Below, piece after piece: positions 47,790 to 55,383 of a stretch of 64,000 nt of DNA. Position numbers and translations under genes: made by a program. This DNA comes from Treponema bryantii NK4A124. Its GTDB lineage: Bacteria > Spirochaetota > Spirochaetia > Treponematales > Treponemataceae. The stretch is taken from the NCBI RefSeq assembly GCF_000421345.1, contig NZ_ATWV01000005.1, forward strand, positions 1-64,000. Reading direction: 5' to 3'. A model generated the notes under the pieces. It was not told the origin of the DNA. It did not search any database and worked only from the letters and a program-made list of their open reading frames with translations. Within the stretch, counting starts at the first letter, position 1. Each line of letters begins with the position of its first letter.

Positions 47790-48211
47790 AAAAATATAAA
47801 GGAGCAGGAATTGCTCTGTTAAAAAAACAAAATAATGACTATGCATTTCTTTTAGGAAAACGGACCATAAAACCGGATAAAGGAAAATGGTCTATTCCTG
47901 GCGGTAGATTTGAGCAAACTGATATTTCATTATTTGAAGCTGCTATTAGAGAACTACGAGAAGAAACAGGAATTAACTTAACTAACAATGAAAAAGATGC
48001 AGTAGTATGTAGTTTTCATTATCCGTTTTTTGAATGGAAAACTTTTATGTATGAAGTTGATTCTTATTTCCTTGCACCAAAGATACTCGGCTATGAGTTT
48101 TCGGAAATAAGATTTATTCCCTTAAAAGAGATACAGAAATATAAATTGGCTTTTGGAGTAAGGAAAGAAATTAGAAGATTCTTAAAGAATAAAACTATTT
48201 CTTATACTTAA
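47786..48211 (+). CDS. NUDIX hydrolase
   Basis: 141 aa. The Nudix box appears as GGRFEQTDISLFEAAIRELREETGI (shown only in part by its key G, E and REL-EETG), within WSIPGGRFE...AAIRELREETG at about residues 35-60. The spacer before the REL part is slightly longer than the classic G-x5-E. MutT-like enzymes remove damaged or signalling nucleotides (oxidised dNTPs, NDP-linked compounds, alarmones). Coupled to the membrane protein by ATGA overlap. Substrate unknown. Confidence 0.88.
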   Translation: MKKYKGAGIALLKKQNNDYAFLLGKRTIKPDKGKWSIPGGRFEQTDISLFEAAIRELREETGINLTNNEKDAVVCSFHYPFFEWKTFMYEVDSYFLAPKILGYEFSEIRFIPLKEIQKYKLAFGVRKEIRRFLKNKTISYT

Positions 48212-48214
48212 TTT

Positions 48215-49186
48215 TCATAACACCATTTTAGCCATTTCAACAGCATGTTTTTTCCATTCTTTTACTAACCATTCCGGTTCAAGCGGTTTTGCATTGCAAC
48301 CATTAGAAAGAACCCAAGCTTTGATTTTTAGAAATTGTGTAGAATCAAACTCAATTATTGTTTTGTTTTCTTCATCTTTAATAATTTGGTTTTCAGCCCA
48401 TTTGCGTTCTTTAACAACCATTTGAGCTTCTCGATAGAATTCAATTTTGTAGTGTTCTGATTTTTGTTTGAAAACTGCTCCAAAGTTACCGTCAACAAGA
48501 CGATTACTAAATTCAAAATCGTCTGGTAACTCAAAGTCTTCATCTGTTACGACTACATTCCGCATACGAACTAAAGAAAATATTCTTTCTGCATTACGAA
48601 GTTCATCAAACCCGAAAAGATAACAAACACCATCATCAAGAACAAGTTGATAAGGTCTTAACTTACGCTGTTCAGTCTGTTTGCCCCAGCGGTCAGTGTA
48701 ATCAAATTGTAAAATATGATTTTTATTTAGCGCATCCTGAATTTCATTCCAAATATCTTGATTTACTGTTGTTTCTACGGTTGGCGCTACTGTAATTCGG
48801 TTAAGAAGCTCAGCATTTTTACCGTTCATTGCAGATGAAAGTAAATCCAATACGGAACAGGCATCTTCATACACTGGTGTATTCTTGTAATGAGATAACA
48901 AGACTTTTGCAGAAAGTAAAACTCGAAGATCATTTTCAGAAAGATAGTTCTGCAAAGTTGGTTCAAACGGTTCTGTATAATAGTAACCTTTCTGTGCGTA
49001 GTCATATTCAATTGGCGCATACATTCTATCGCGCATATAATCCAAGTCACGGCTAATTGTTGCTATTCCTGATTCCAGGTCAAATGCAAGCTGTTTTGTA
49101 TTAGGATAACAACCGCTTTTAATTTTGCGGTGAATATATGAAATGCGTTCTAACATACGATATGTAATCTTTGTCTGTGTGTTCAT
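48215..49186 (-). CDS. WYL-domain regulator (WYL3)
   Basis: 323 aa. N-terminal HTH YPNTKQLAFDLESGIATISRDLDYMRDRMYAPIEYD (about 25-60) is close to that of WYL1; the WYL domain has RPYQLVLDDGVCYLFGFDELRNAERIFSLVRMRNV (about 170-205) and the end KPLEPEWLVKEWKKHAVEMAKM. Divergent from the 49306-53926 operons. A 27-bp element at 49203-49229 beside its promoter recurs inverted at 51095-51120, before the exonuclease-containing operon, and is a candidate operator. Confidence 0.88.
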   Translation of the reverse strand: MNTQTKITYRMLERISYIHRKIKSGCYPNTKQLAFDLESGIATISRDLDYMRDRMYAPIEYDYAQKGYYYTEPFEPTLQNYLSENDLRVLLSAKVLLSHYKNTPVYEDACSVLDLLSSAMNGKNAELLNRITVAPTVETTVNQDIWNEIQDALNKNHILQFDYTDRWGKQTEQRKLRPYQLVLDDGVCYLFGFDELRNAERIFSLVRMRNVVVTDEDFELPDDFEFSNRLVDGNFGAVFKQKSEHYKIEFYREAQMVVKERKWAENQIIKDEENKTIIEFDSTQFLKIKAWVLSNGCNAKPLEPEWLVKEWKKHAVEMAKMVL

Positions 49187-49202
49187 AGCTTTATTATAAC
49201 AC

Positions 49203-49229
49203 GAAAGTCTATCATAATGTGAGAGAGTG
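49203..49229 (-). promoter_or_regulatory. Candidate WYL3 operator, copy 1
   Basis: On the minus strand CACTCTCTCACATTATGATAGACTTTC; 22 of 27 positions match the sequence at 51094-51120. It lies 17-43 bp upstream of the WYL3 start codon. Next to it, ACTCT-ATCGTTTAATG-AGAGT (49240-49260) is an inverted repeat of the ACTCT part. Confidence 0.55.
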
Positions 49230-49305
49230 AAAAAAATTTACTCTATCGTTTAATGAGAGTTTGAATAATATATATTATAATAAAAATATAACAGGAGGAT
49301 TTGCT

Positions 49306-49503
49306 ATGGGAGCAAAAGAAATCGTTTATTACGAAACAACAAAAACTTACGAAGGAGTTCCAAAGGGTCTTAGATTTAAGGTTGTATTGGACAATTCTAA
49401 GCATATTGATTTATGCATTAAAGAAGGACTTTCAGAAGAAACAGGACTTCCAATTTCTAAACTTTCATCTCTTGGAAATTTTGGTGTTCAAGAGGCTGAT
49501 TAA
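49306..49503 (+). CDS. Small hypothetical protein
   Basis: 65 aa from ATG 49306, seven bases after AGGAGG. Mixed charge, short beta-hairpin-like start (KEIVYYETTKTYEGVPKGLRFKVVLDNS) and acidic end. Followed after three bases by the FtsZ-C-like gene, so part of its operon. No family recognised. Confidence 0.65.
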   Translation: MGAKEIVYYETTKTYEGVPKGLRFKVVLDNSKHIDLCIKEGLSEETGLPISKLSSLGNFGVQEAD

Positions 49504-49506
49504 TTT

Positions 49507-50148
49507 ATGAATGCAGAAGTAATATTAAGAACTCTTAGTAATACTGATGTACGGATAGCAGAAATATATGATAAAAGATCCAATAACCTTGATTATGTTA
49601 TTATGTATTTCTGCTACAATCCGGAAAATCACCAGCAAATAGAAAAACAAATCAATGAGTATAGAAATAATAAAGAAACTTGCTTAATTGGGAGTATTAA
49701 AACGAATAATGATACTTTCTTTGATTCTGAGAAATTAGCATCTTTATTTGATGTACATCTAAATGCTGCAACTGATTCTGATTTTGAAGATTTAATGGAT
49801 TTCTGCATTTCTACTGAAGAATCTGCCGTTCATTGTGAAATTAATGATTTCAAATCACAACCTGGAACTGATATTATTGTTTATACAGCTCAAAATAATT
49901 CAATTGAAAAATTAATAGAAAATATTAAAACCAAAACAGAAGAAAAATATCCAAAGGTTGTTGTTTCTCTTATGACCAATGGCCGGGAATTACAGATTTC
50001 GGAAGTAAAAGAAATTATGGATTCCTTATCAAGAAATCTGACAGATGATGCACAATGTATGTTGAATACCTGTGAATGCATGGAAAAATTAAAGAAAGAA
50101 GAAATTAAGGTAACTGTAATTTTCTTTGAAAAGAAAACACAAGATTAA
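49507..50148 (+). CDS. Unknown protein with FtsZ-C-terminal-like end (1)
   Basis: 213 aa. N-terminal half is alpha/beta with NLDYVIMYFCYNPENHQQIEKQINEYRNNKETCLIG. The C-terminal half runs TDIIVYTAQN, PKVVVSLMTNGRELQISEVKEIMDSLSR, DDAQCMLNTCECMEKLKKEEIKVTVIFFE; the order strand, G-x-x-L-x-L-x-E helix, strand, helix, I-K-V-T-V-I strand follows the FtsZ/tubulin C-terminal domain (L-x-L-x-E...D-x-x-I-x-V-T-V-I-A-T-G). No GTPase tubulin signature GGGTG is present. Related to the 52553-53281 protein. The FtsZ comparison is my own reading and unproven. Confidence 0.6.
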   Translation: MNAEVILRTLSNTDVRIAEIYDKRSNNLDYVIMYFCYNPENHQQIEKQINEYRNNKETCLIGSIKTNNDTFFDSEKLASLFDVHLNAATDSDFEDLMDFCISTEESAVHCEINDFKSQPGTDIIVYTAQNNSIEKLIENIKTKTEEKYPKVVVSLMTNGRELQISEVKEIMDSLSRNLTDDAQCMLNTCECMEKLKKEEIKVTVIFFEKKTQD

Positions 50149-50157
50149 AAACAATGG

Positions 50158-50163
50158 TATAAT
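50158..50163 (+). promoter_or_regulatory. -10 element of a leaderless gene
   Basis: TATAAT ends seven bases before ATG 50171, with no Shine-Dalgarno sequence between, so the mRNA probably begins at the start codon. It lies just after the stop of the preceding gene. Confidence 0.5.
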
Positions 50164-50170
50164 AAGTATT

Positions 50171-50872
50171 ATGATTACAAAATATGGAAACTACATATCT
50201 GCCGATCCAGACTATAAATATGAAGACGGTATAATGAATTATGAACTCTTCAAAAATGAGAAAATAAAAATATTATGGATTCTTCGGGAAACACATGGAA
50301 AGTTCAACCCTAAAAAATGGTGGGGAGATAAGGATTATTTAAAAAAGAAAATCGAACCATTTGATAGTAAAGATAAAAAAGGTTCAAAAAAAGATACCTG
50401 GCAACCTGTAGCAAAGATATGTAATAAAATATTAAACAACAAAGAATCGAATAACGATTATGAATTAGCCACTACATTAGAAAGAATCGCAATCATAAAT
50501 TTAAAGAAAACTTCTGGTGGAAGTAAAATTACAAAAAAGTTTGCCGAGGTTCTTAAAAAACAAGAAAATAGAGATATTTTTGTTACACAAATAAAAAGAA
50601 TAAAACCTGATGTTATAATATGTGGAAATACTCTAAATAAAATTAAAACAAGCGAAATTAATTTCCGAGAAGGAAAACCAAAAACTTTTTCAAGTAATGT
50701 TATGAAAAAGAATCATTATTTTTGTTTTAAGAATGTTGTCTTTATAAATATTTATCATCCCTCTAACATATCAATAAAAGAAGATGAATATGTAAAAGCT
50801 GCTTTTGAAGCTTATCAGGATTGGAATAAAAACAAAGTCATAGAAGATTGGACTGTATTTGATTGGAATTAA
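50171..50872 (+). CDS. Uracil-DNA glycosylase-fold protein (UDG-B)
   Basis: 233 aa from ATG 50171. Strand-loop KIKILWILRETHGKFNPKKWWGD takes the place of motif A, RIAIINLKKTSGG the middle, IKPDVIICGNTLNKIK a Rossmann-like strand, and FINIYHPSNISI the H-P-S motif B of UDG-superfamily proteins. The acidic water-activating residue in motif A is uncertain (E of RET). May be a base-sensing rather than cleaving member. Second UDG-like gene of cargo 2. Confidence 0.7.
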   Translation: MITKYGNYISADPDYKYEDGIMNYELFKNEKIKILWILRETHGKFNPKKWWGDKDYLKKKIEPFDSKDKKGSKKDTWQPVAKICNKILNNKESNNDYELATTLERIAIINLKKTSGGSKITKKFAEVLKKQENRDIFVTQIKRIKPDVIICGNTLNKIKTSEINFREGKPKTFSSNVMKKNHYFCFKNVVFINIYHPSNISIKEDEYVKAAFEAYQDWNKNKVIEDWTVFDWN

Positions 50873-50894
50873 TCAATAATATGAGGTAAAAAAA

Positions 50895-51083
50895 ATGATG
50901 CCGATTGGAAGTGAAGTAATTTACTCTGGGGAAAAATGGATAAACGCTATAAGAGGAACTCAACCTGTATGGGGCTTGCAGAAATCAAAAGAAAATGACG
51001 AAGTAAATAATTCTTATTCTACACAAATAACTTCTAATAAAAAGACTTTTGCTGATTACCTTAAAGAAGCAAACGAAAAATAA
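50895..51083 (+). CDS. Small hypothetical protein
   Basis: 62 aa; GAGG about eight bases before ATG; a second ATG (codon 2) is equally possible. Contains YSGEKWINAIRGTQPVWGLQKS and ends in a charged helix. Follows UDG-B after 22 bp and precedes the terminator at 51113. Unknown. Confidence 0.55.
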   Translation: MMPIGSEVIYSGEKWINAIRGTQPVWGLQKSKENDEVNNSYSTQITSNKKTFADYLKEANEK

Positions 51084-51093
51084 ATTATTTTTA

Positions 51094-51120
51094 TACTCTC
51101 TCACTTGCTGATAGACTATC
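51094..51120 (+). promoter_or_regulatory. Candidate WYL3 operator, copy 2
   Basis: TACTCTCTCACTTGCTGATAGACTATC, 22 of 27 matches to the minus strand of 49203-49229. It lies in the gap before the 51170 operon and shares its last bases with a terminator stem. Confidence 0.5.
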
Positions 51121-51155
51121 TGTGCAACAATGAATGCATAGATAGTCTTTTTTTT
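51113..51155 (+). terminator. Terminator after the 49306-51083 operon
   Basis: AGACTATCT pairs with AGATAGTCT, followed by TTTTTTTT. It separates the operon from the next one starting at 51170. Confidence 0.85.
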
Positions 51156-51169
51156 GGTGAGGTAGAATT

Positions 51170-51949
51170 ATGAGTACAATTATTTTATTGCTAGGCTTAT
51201 TAATCCTGGCAGTGTTAAATATCTTCGTTTACAGAAGAATTAGTAGAAATGCAGAAATATATGCACGCTGGTATTTACAAGATTGCCTTGGTTTAAGTTG
51301 GACTGTTGATAAACTTGTAAATGAAAATAAAATGTCCAAATCCGAAGCTGAAATACAGAAAAATAAATATTTAGACAGAAATGTTAATAAAAACCTTTTT
51401 ATTTCTAAATATACTGATTTGTTAGCCTGGATTTTTATGGCACTGCTTGCATTAACTATTATAACAATTTCAATTCTGAAGCATTGTTTATTTTTTTCAA
51501 AAGTCTTTATTTATTGTGAAATTGCTATAGCTATATTAATAATTGTTGCATATATTTCAACAGTACTTGCTTTACATAGGTTAGGATTAAAAGAAGTTAA
51601 AGAAAAAAATAAGAATAATAGAAAATCAGAAAATATAGAACAAAATGATTTTTATACAATGTGTGTTGACGAATTAATGATAGAACTTGGTTTAGGACTG
51701 GTTGATAATAAAGATAACCTTAATAAAATTATAGAAACAATACCTTTAATTCGAAAAGAAGTTCCTGAATTACCTAAAGTACGAATCAGTGATAATTTAT
51801 GTCTTGGAAAATTTGATTACAAGTTGAATTGCAAAGGTGAAGAAATCATTATCCGATCCTTTTCAGATAATCTTACAGAAGAAAATATTGAACAGATAAG
51901 AATGGATATTATTAAGGTCTACAATGAAAAGTTAAAAAATAATGAATGA
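51170..51949 (+). CDS. Membrane protein with two helix pairs
   Basis: 259 aa: N-terminal membrane helix (about 2-20, TIILLLGLLILAVLNIFVY), a soluble segment, two central membrane helices (about 82-105 and 112-138), and a C-terminal soluble domain (160-259). Overlaps the exonuclease gene. No family recognised; could be the membrane effector of the system. Confidence 0.65.
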   Translation: MSTIILLLGLLILAVLNIFVYRRISRNAEIYARWYLQDCLGLSWTVDKLVNENKMSKSEAEIQKNKYLDRNVNKNLFISKYTDLLAWIFMALLALTIITISILKHCLFFSKVFIYCEIAIAILIIVAYISTVLALHRLGLKEVKEKNKNNRKSENIEQNDFYTMCVDELMIELGLGLVDNKDNLNKIIETIPLIRKEVPELPKVRISDNLCLGKFDYKLNCKGEEIIIRSFSDNLTEENIEQIRMDIIKVYNEKLKNNE

Positions 51950-51957
51950 GGTTGAAA

Positions 51958-52539
51958 ATGACTTATTATGCAATAGATTTTGAAACGGCAAATGACTATC
52001 CGAACAGCGCATGTTCTGTAGGAGTTGTTAGATTTGTTGATGGAATTGAACAAGATAGCGTTTATTCACTTATAAAACCTGCGAAGATGTATTTTAAGCC
52101 GGAGTTTATAGACATTCATCATATTAGTTACGGTGATGTTCGTAATGAGCCACAGTTTCCAGAAGTTTGGAAGACTATAGTTGAGCCATTTGTAGGAAAC
52201 GGAAAAACAGAAACTATTTATTTTGTAGCTCATAATGCACAATTTGATATGGGAGTATTAAAAGCTTGCTTCGATTATTATGGAATGCCGGCTCCGAATA
52301 TTGCGTATGCCTGTACATTACGAATTGCCCGAAAAGTATGGAAAAACTTTGAGCGTCACAAATTAACATTCTTAGCTGATAAGTTTGGAATTGAATATGA
52401 TGCACATAATGCTTTGGATGATGCCAGAACTTGTGGAAAGATTTTTGCAATGGCTGCAGAAAAATCAAAATGTAGTACAGAAGAATTGTTTTCAAAATAT
52501 AGAATTTGTTATTTTACTTCAATGAAGACTACTTTATAA
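51958..52539 (+). CDS. DEDDh exonuclease (DnaQ/epsilon-like)
   Basis: 193 aa from ATG 51958 (GAGGTTG upstream); an ATG at 51946 overlaps the previous stop. ExoI motif YAIDFETAND (D and E), ExoII VAHNAQFDMGVL, and ExoIII HNALDDARTCGKIF (H and D) give all five DEDDh residues. Acts as 3'-5' exonuclease on DNA or RNA. Short, without polymerase domain, as in DnaQ-like proteins of mobile elements. In an operon with a membrane protein and an FtsZ-C-like protein. Confidence 0.92.
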   Translation: MTYYAIDFETANDYPNSACSVGVVRFVDGIEQDSVYSLIKPAKMYFKPEFIDIHHISYGDVRNEPQFPEVWKTIVEPFVGNGKTETIYFVAHNAQFDMGVLKACFDYYGMPAPNIAYACTLRIARKVWKNFERHKLTFLADKFGIEYDAHNALDDARTCGKIFAMAAEKSKCSTEELFSKYRICYFTSMKTTL

Positions 52540-52552
52540 CAGGAAAGAAAAA

Positions 52553-53281
52553 ATGAAGATAGATATTAGATTTGATGAAAACATGAATAGATCAAAATAT
52601 TTTGTTACTAAGAAGAAACCTAACAAAAAGACTGAAATATTTGAAATCAGAACAGAAGATACAAAACAATTAGATTTCGTAATTATCTCTTATGCTTATT
52701 CAATTGAAAATACTGATTGTATTAAAAAATTAGTAAATGATTACCAGAGAGAAAGTAAATGTTTTATTATTGGAAATACCAACAATTATGAAGAACTATT
52801 TATGAAAGATATGATTTCCCATAAAGAAGAAAAAGATTTAAGTGAAATTGAACAATTGTGTGATCTATCTTGGCGTGATTGTATTTATTGTAAAGCTGCA
52901 ATAGAAACTATTTTAGCAATCAAAGAAACAAGAATCAGTAATGATAGTGTTGGAAAATGGTTTAAGAATAAAAAAGATATTTCATGTATAGATAGTATTA
53001 CTGTTAGAAATAGTGAAGAAATTATAAAAGAAATAGATAGAATGGCTTCAAAATTTACGAATCTTAAATATAGTAGACCTGAAATATGGAAACAATTTAA
53101 TAAAAAGAAAACTTTAAGAGTCGCTGTATTTTCAAATCAAAATGATTTAACATTATATGAAACAGAAAGACTATTTCTCGCATTTAAGAAAATGTATCCG
53201 AACCTGAAAACTATAATTCCAAATTTTGTTCATAACTGGCCAAGCATTGAAAACGGAACTATGAAAGCATACTGGATGTAG
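52553..53281 (+). CDS. Unknown protein with FtsZ-C-terminal-like end (2)
   Basis: 242 aa; GGAAAG precedes ATG. The stretch QLDFVIISYAYSIENTDCIKKLVNDYQRESKCFIIGNTNNYEELF aligns with NLDYVIMYFCYNPEN... of the 49507 protein, and LRVAVFSNQNDLTLYETERLFLAFKKMYPNLKTIIPNF near the end corresponds to its VSLMTNGRELQISEVKEIM part. Both have an L-x-L-x-E helix as in the tubulin/FtsZ C-terminal domain. The two are divergent paralogues, one in each WYL3-side operon. Confidence 0.6.
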   Translation: MKIDIRFDENMNRSKYFVTKKKPNKKTEIFEIRTEDTKQLDFVIISYAYSIENTDCIKKLVNDYQRESKCFIIGNTNNYEELFMKDMISHKEEKDLSEIEQLCDLSWRDCIYCKAAIETILAIKETRISNDSVGKWFKNKKDISCIDSITVRNSEEIIKEIDRMASKFTNLKYSRPEIWKQFNKKKTLRVAVFSNQNDLTLYETERLFLAFKKMYPNLKTIIPNFVHNWPSIENGTMKAYWM

Positions 53282-53302
53282 TATAACAGGGAGAAAATAT
53301 TT

Positions 53303-53926
53303 ATGAATCCATATACAAAATTGTATTCAGAACTATGGCAAAAGAAACTCGAAAGCTATTCAGAAAATCTAGATTTAATTGAAAGCGAAACATATAAAAA
53401 ATTAGATAATCATCTTTATAACTGGAATCTGAATATGGATTTATCCGATGAAATAACAATTTCTATGAAATGCTATAAAGTTGAAAATCAAATATATTAT
53501 ATTTTCCTATTCTATGGAAATGCAGATTATAAATTTCTTTATAATGATACATTAGAAAAAGTTGCATTGTTATTTGAAATAGTTTTACAGAACTTCAATC
53601 AGGACAATGAAGAAATAAATAAAATTATAAAGCCTGAACTGTTAAAAGAAAATACAGAAAATATTGAAAATGAAATAGTTAAGACTTTTGTTCAAAATCA
53701 AATGAACGGTTCCAAATATGAATGGAAAATTAAAGACAATACATTACTGGTTAAATTAAAATCCCAAAGAATACTAGAAGTTCCTCTCAATACTTTAGTT
53801 ATTAAGGCTTACGAAAAAGACTACAAAACTTCAAATTTCATAGACATTATTACCAAAACTGATGAACAGTTGGACAAGATCCCTTTTTCTGTGAATATTG
53901 ATAATTACATAAGTCATTGGGAATAA
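53303..53926 (+). CDS. Hypothetical protein
   Basis: 207 aa, acidic, helical with beta segments, Tyr/Asn-rich (ENQIYYIFLFYGNADYKFLYNDTLEKVALLFEIVLQNF). GGGAG precedes ATG by about nine bases. Last gene of cargo 2, ending where GC-rich non-coding DNA begins. No family recognised. Confidence 0.65.
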   Translation: MNPYTKLYSELWQKKLESYSENLDLIESETYKKLDNHLYNWNLNMDLSDEITISMKCYKVENQIYYIFLFYGNADYKFLYNDTLEKVALLFEIVLQNFNQDNEEINKIIKPELLKENTENIENEIVKTFVQNQMNGSKYEWKIKDNTLLVKLKSQRILEVPLNTLVIKAYEKDYKTSNFIDIITKTDEQLDKIPFSVNIDNYISHWE

Positions 53927-54194
53927 CGTTTCCCCCGTGCCCCCAATTGCGCTACGCTTCTAAGCGTTGCAGGGAGAAAAAGAAGAAGCGTAGCTTTGTG
54001 GCAAGAAGAAAAGATATGCGTTGTTTACAACGTATAAAAAGGCTATCCGTTGCGAAAGCGTTGCTTTATTTGATTAGGTTTGAATTATATCTGTTTATTT
54101 CTGAATGTGTTTGAATTGCATATCTTTTAAATTTTTCTTTAGCAACGCTTGTTCCTAAGAAATTAAAATTATTTTTATATGTAATATAAGAGTA

Positions 54195-54227
54195 AATGAA
54201 AAAAACGCATATAAGAGTATATGCGTT
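54195..54227 (-). terminator. Strong terminator facing left, end of the structured block
   Basis: AACGCATATA and TATATGCGTT pair perfectly around a four-base loop; on the minus strand the stem is followed by TTTTTTT. It would end a leftward transcript starting in or beyond the GC-rich block. Confidence 0.75.
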
Positions 54228-54239
54228 GCTTTGATTTAA

Positions 54240-55300
54240 AGTCAGAAAATGAAACTTTTTAGACCGCTACACGCGCTCCCCCCGCGCGTTTTGAAAATCA
54301 TCGCGTCGCCGCGACAGCGGCGACATCACACAGAATTATTTCGGAGCGAAGACTGCTTTTCAAACTCAAGCGTCTGCGTAGCAGGCGCAAACTTTTGAAA
54401 GCTGTCTGAGCGGAGTCTGGAAGATGAAGCTTCCGGGTGGAAGATCATCACGTTGTCCGCCGCAGGCGGACCTGGAAGAGAGATTCTTCTTTTGGAAGAT
54501 GGAAGTCGGAAGAAGCAGTCTTGCTTCAAACTCAAGGGCGCGAAGCGGCCATAACTTTTGGCAAGTCTGCTTCTGGAGCTGGAAGATTCATCGGCACGCT
54601 GAGCGGCGGGAGCGCACGGACGCGCGACCAGAGCGACATTTGTAGGAGCGTGTCCTGAGCGGAAAATAAATGTAGCTGTGTAAAGGGCGGCAACACGGAC
54701 GTTGCCGCCTTGCTGATGGAGCGCAGGCACTAGCGGTGCCTGTGCGACTGAAGCAATATTTTTCCCACACAAAAGAAGTTCCCGAAAAGCCGCCTTTTAC
54801 CGATGATGTGAGCATCTTAAAACGGTGGGACAACTGCAATGTTGAGCAAAAGGTTGCCCCCTTAATCCCCCCGAGAGCGGTATATTGCATTCAATATTTT
54901 TTGGAAGGGGGTTGTGGGGGGGTGCCCCGCGGCAGGGGGGAAGGGGGAAACCTTTTGCATGCCCACCGTTTTAAGTTGCGACCTACGCGGACGGCATTTA
55001 TTTTATGAACGATGCATATTCAGCGCGAAACGGCAATTGGCGGCTTTTACAACCAGAGTGCTTACTGCAAAGATAGGCCCACCTGCGGAAACAGGCAGAC
55101 CACAAAGCGTAGTGCTACTGCGAAGCAGATGCACGTAGCGACTGGGCTGACTGTGCTTTCATTGCTCTCTTGCGAGCTTGAACAAAGGCCACCGTGCGAG
55201 CCCACTAGTAAATGCAAACAGTGTGTGAACGAAAGAAGCGTAACGAAGTGAAGCTGAATGAGTGAACACTCTGTTTGCTACCTTTCTTCACCGACGCACG
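54240..55300. ncRNA. Candidate large structured phage RNA
   Basis: Dense stems include GTCGCCGC-GACA-GCGGCGAC (54304), GTCCGCC-GCA-GGCGGAC (54455), GGCGGCAAC/GTTGCCGCC (54687) and GCGCAGGCAC/GTGCCTGTGC (54722). A long arm pairs CTTAAAACGGTGGG (54816) with CCCACCGTTTTAAG (54962), with GCAAAAGGTT/AACCTTTTGC inside. AAGACTGCTT (54349) and AAGCAGTCTT (54513) pair at distance. Size, GC contrast, prophage setting near tRNAs and rumen-type host recall the giant RNAs GOLLD and ROOL. The strand is open: a terminator faces left at 54195 and another faces right at 55337. Membership is unproven. Confidence 0.35.
55211..55286. repeat. Inverted repeat near the integrase 3' end
   Basis: TGCAAACAGTGTGT pairs with ACACTCTGTTTGC (one mismatch) across about 45 bases that include AAGCG and GAAGTGAAGC-type small repeats. 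Part of the hairpin-dense block. Confidence 0.5.
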
Positions 55301-55336
55301 CTTCCTGATTAACAAGAAATGTAGTGAGCGGAAACG

Positions 55337-55378
55337 GTACGAAGTACGGTTGGAGCGAACGGCTCTAACCGATACCTT
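55337..55378 (+). terminator. Terminator facing the integrase gene
   Basis: GGTTGGAGC pairs with GGCTCTAACC, extended by outer GGTA/TACC pairing, and is followed by TTTTTATTTA. It stops rightward transcription just before the 3' end of the convergent integrase gene. Confidence 0.7.
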
Positions 55379-55383
55379 TTTAT

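Larger units (their letters stand above)
53927..55383. other. Gene-free, hairpin-dense block before the integrase
   Basis: About 1.45 kb without a credible gene. The left 300 bp is AT-rich with repeated GCGTTG-based hairpins (GCTACGCTTC/GAAGCGTAGC at 53951 and 53985; AACGCATATA/TATATGCGTT at 54204). From 54265 GC content rises abruptly and the DNA is packed with inverted repeats. Open frames here are short, overlap on both strands, lack RBS and have Arg/Ser/Pro-skewed composition, so I reject them as genes. Confidence 0.8.

Noticed and set aside
54326-55251. Several overlapping open frames in the GC-rich block (e.g. 54326-54772 minus, 54588-54890 minus, 54736-55251 plus)
   Set aside because: They overlap on both strands, lack Shine-Dalgarno sequences, have Arg/Ser/Ala/Pro-skewed composition with no domain, and are interrupted by strong palindromes; high GC alone explains the lack of stops.
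54240-55300. Structured block considered as a retron or group II intron
   Set aside because: No reverse transcriptase gene in the window and no domain V-like hairpin that I could identify.
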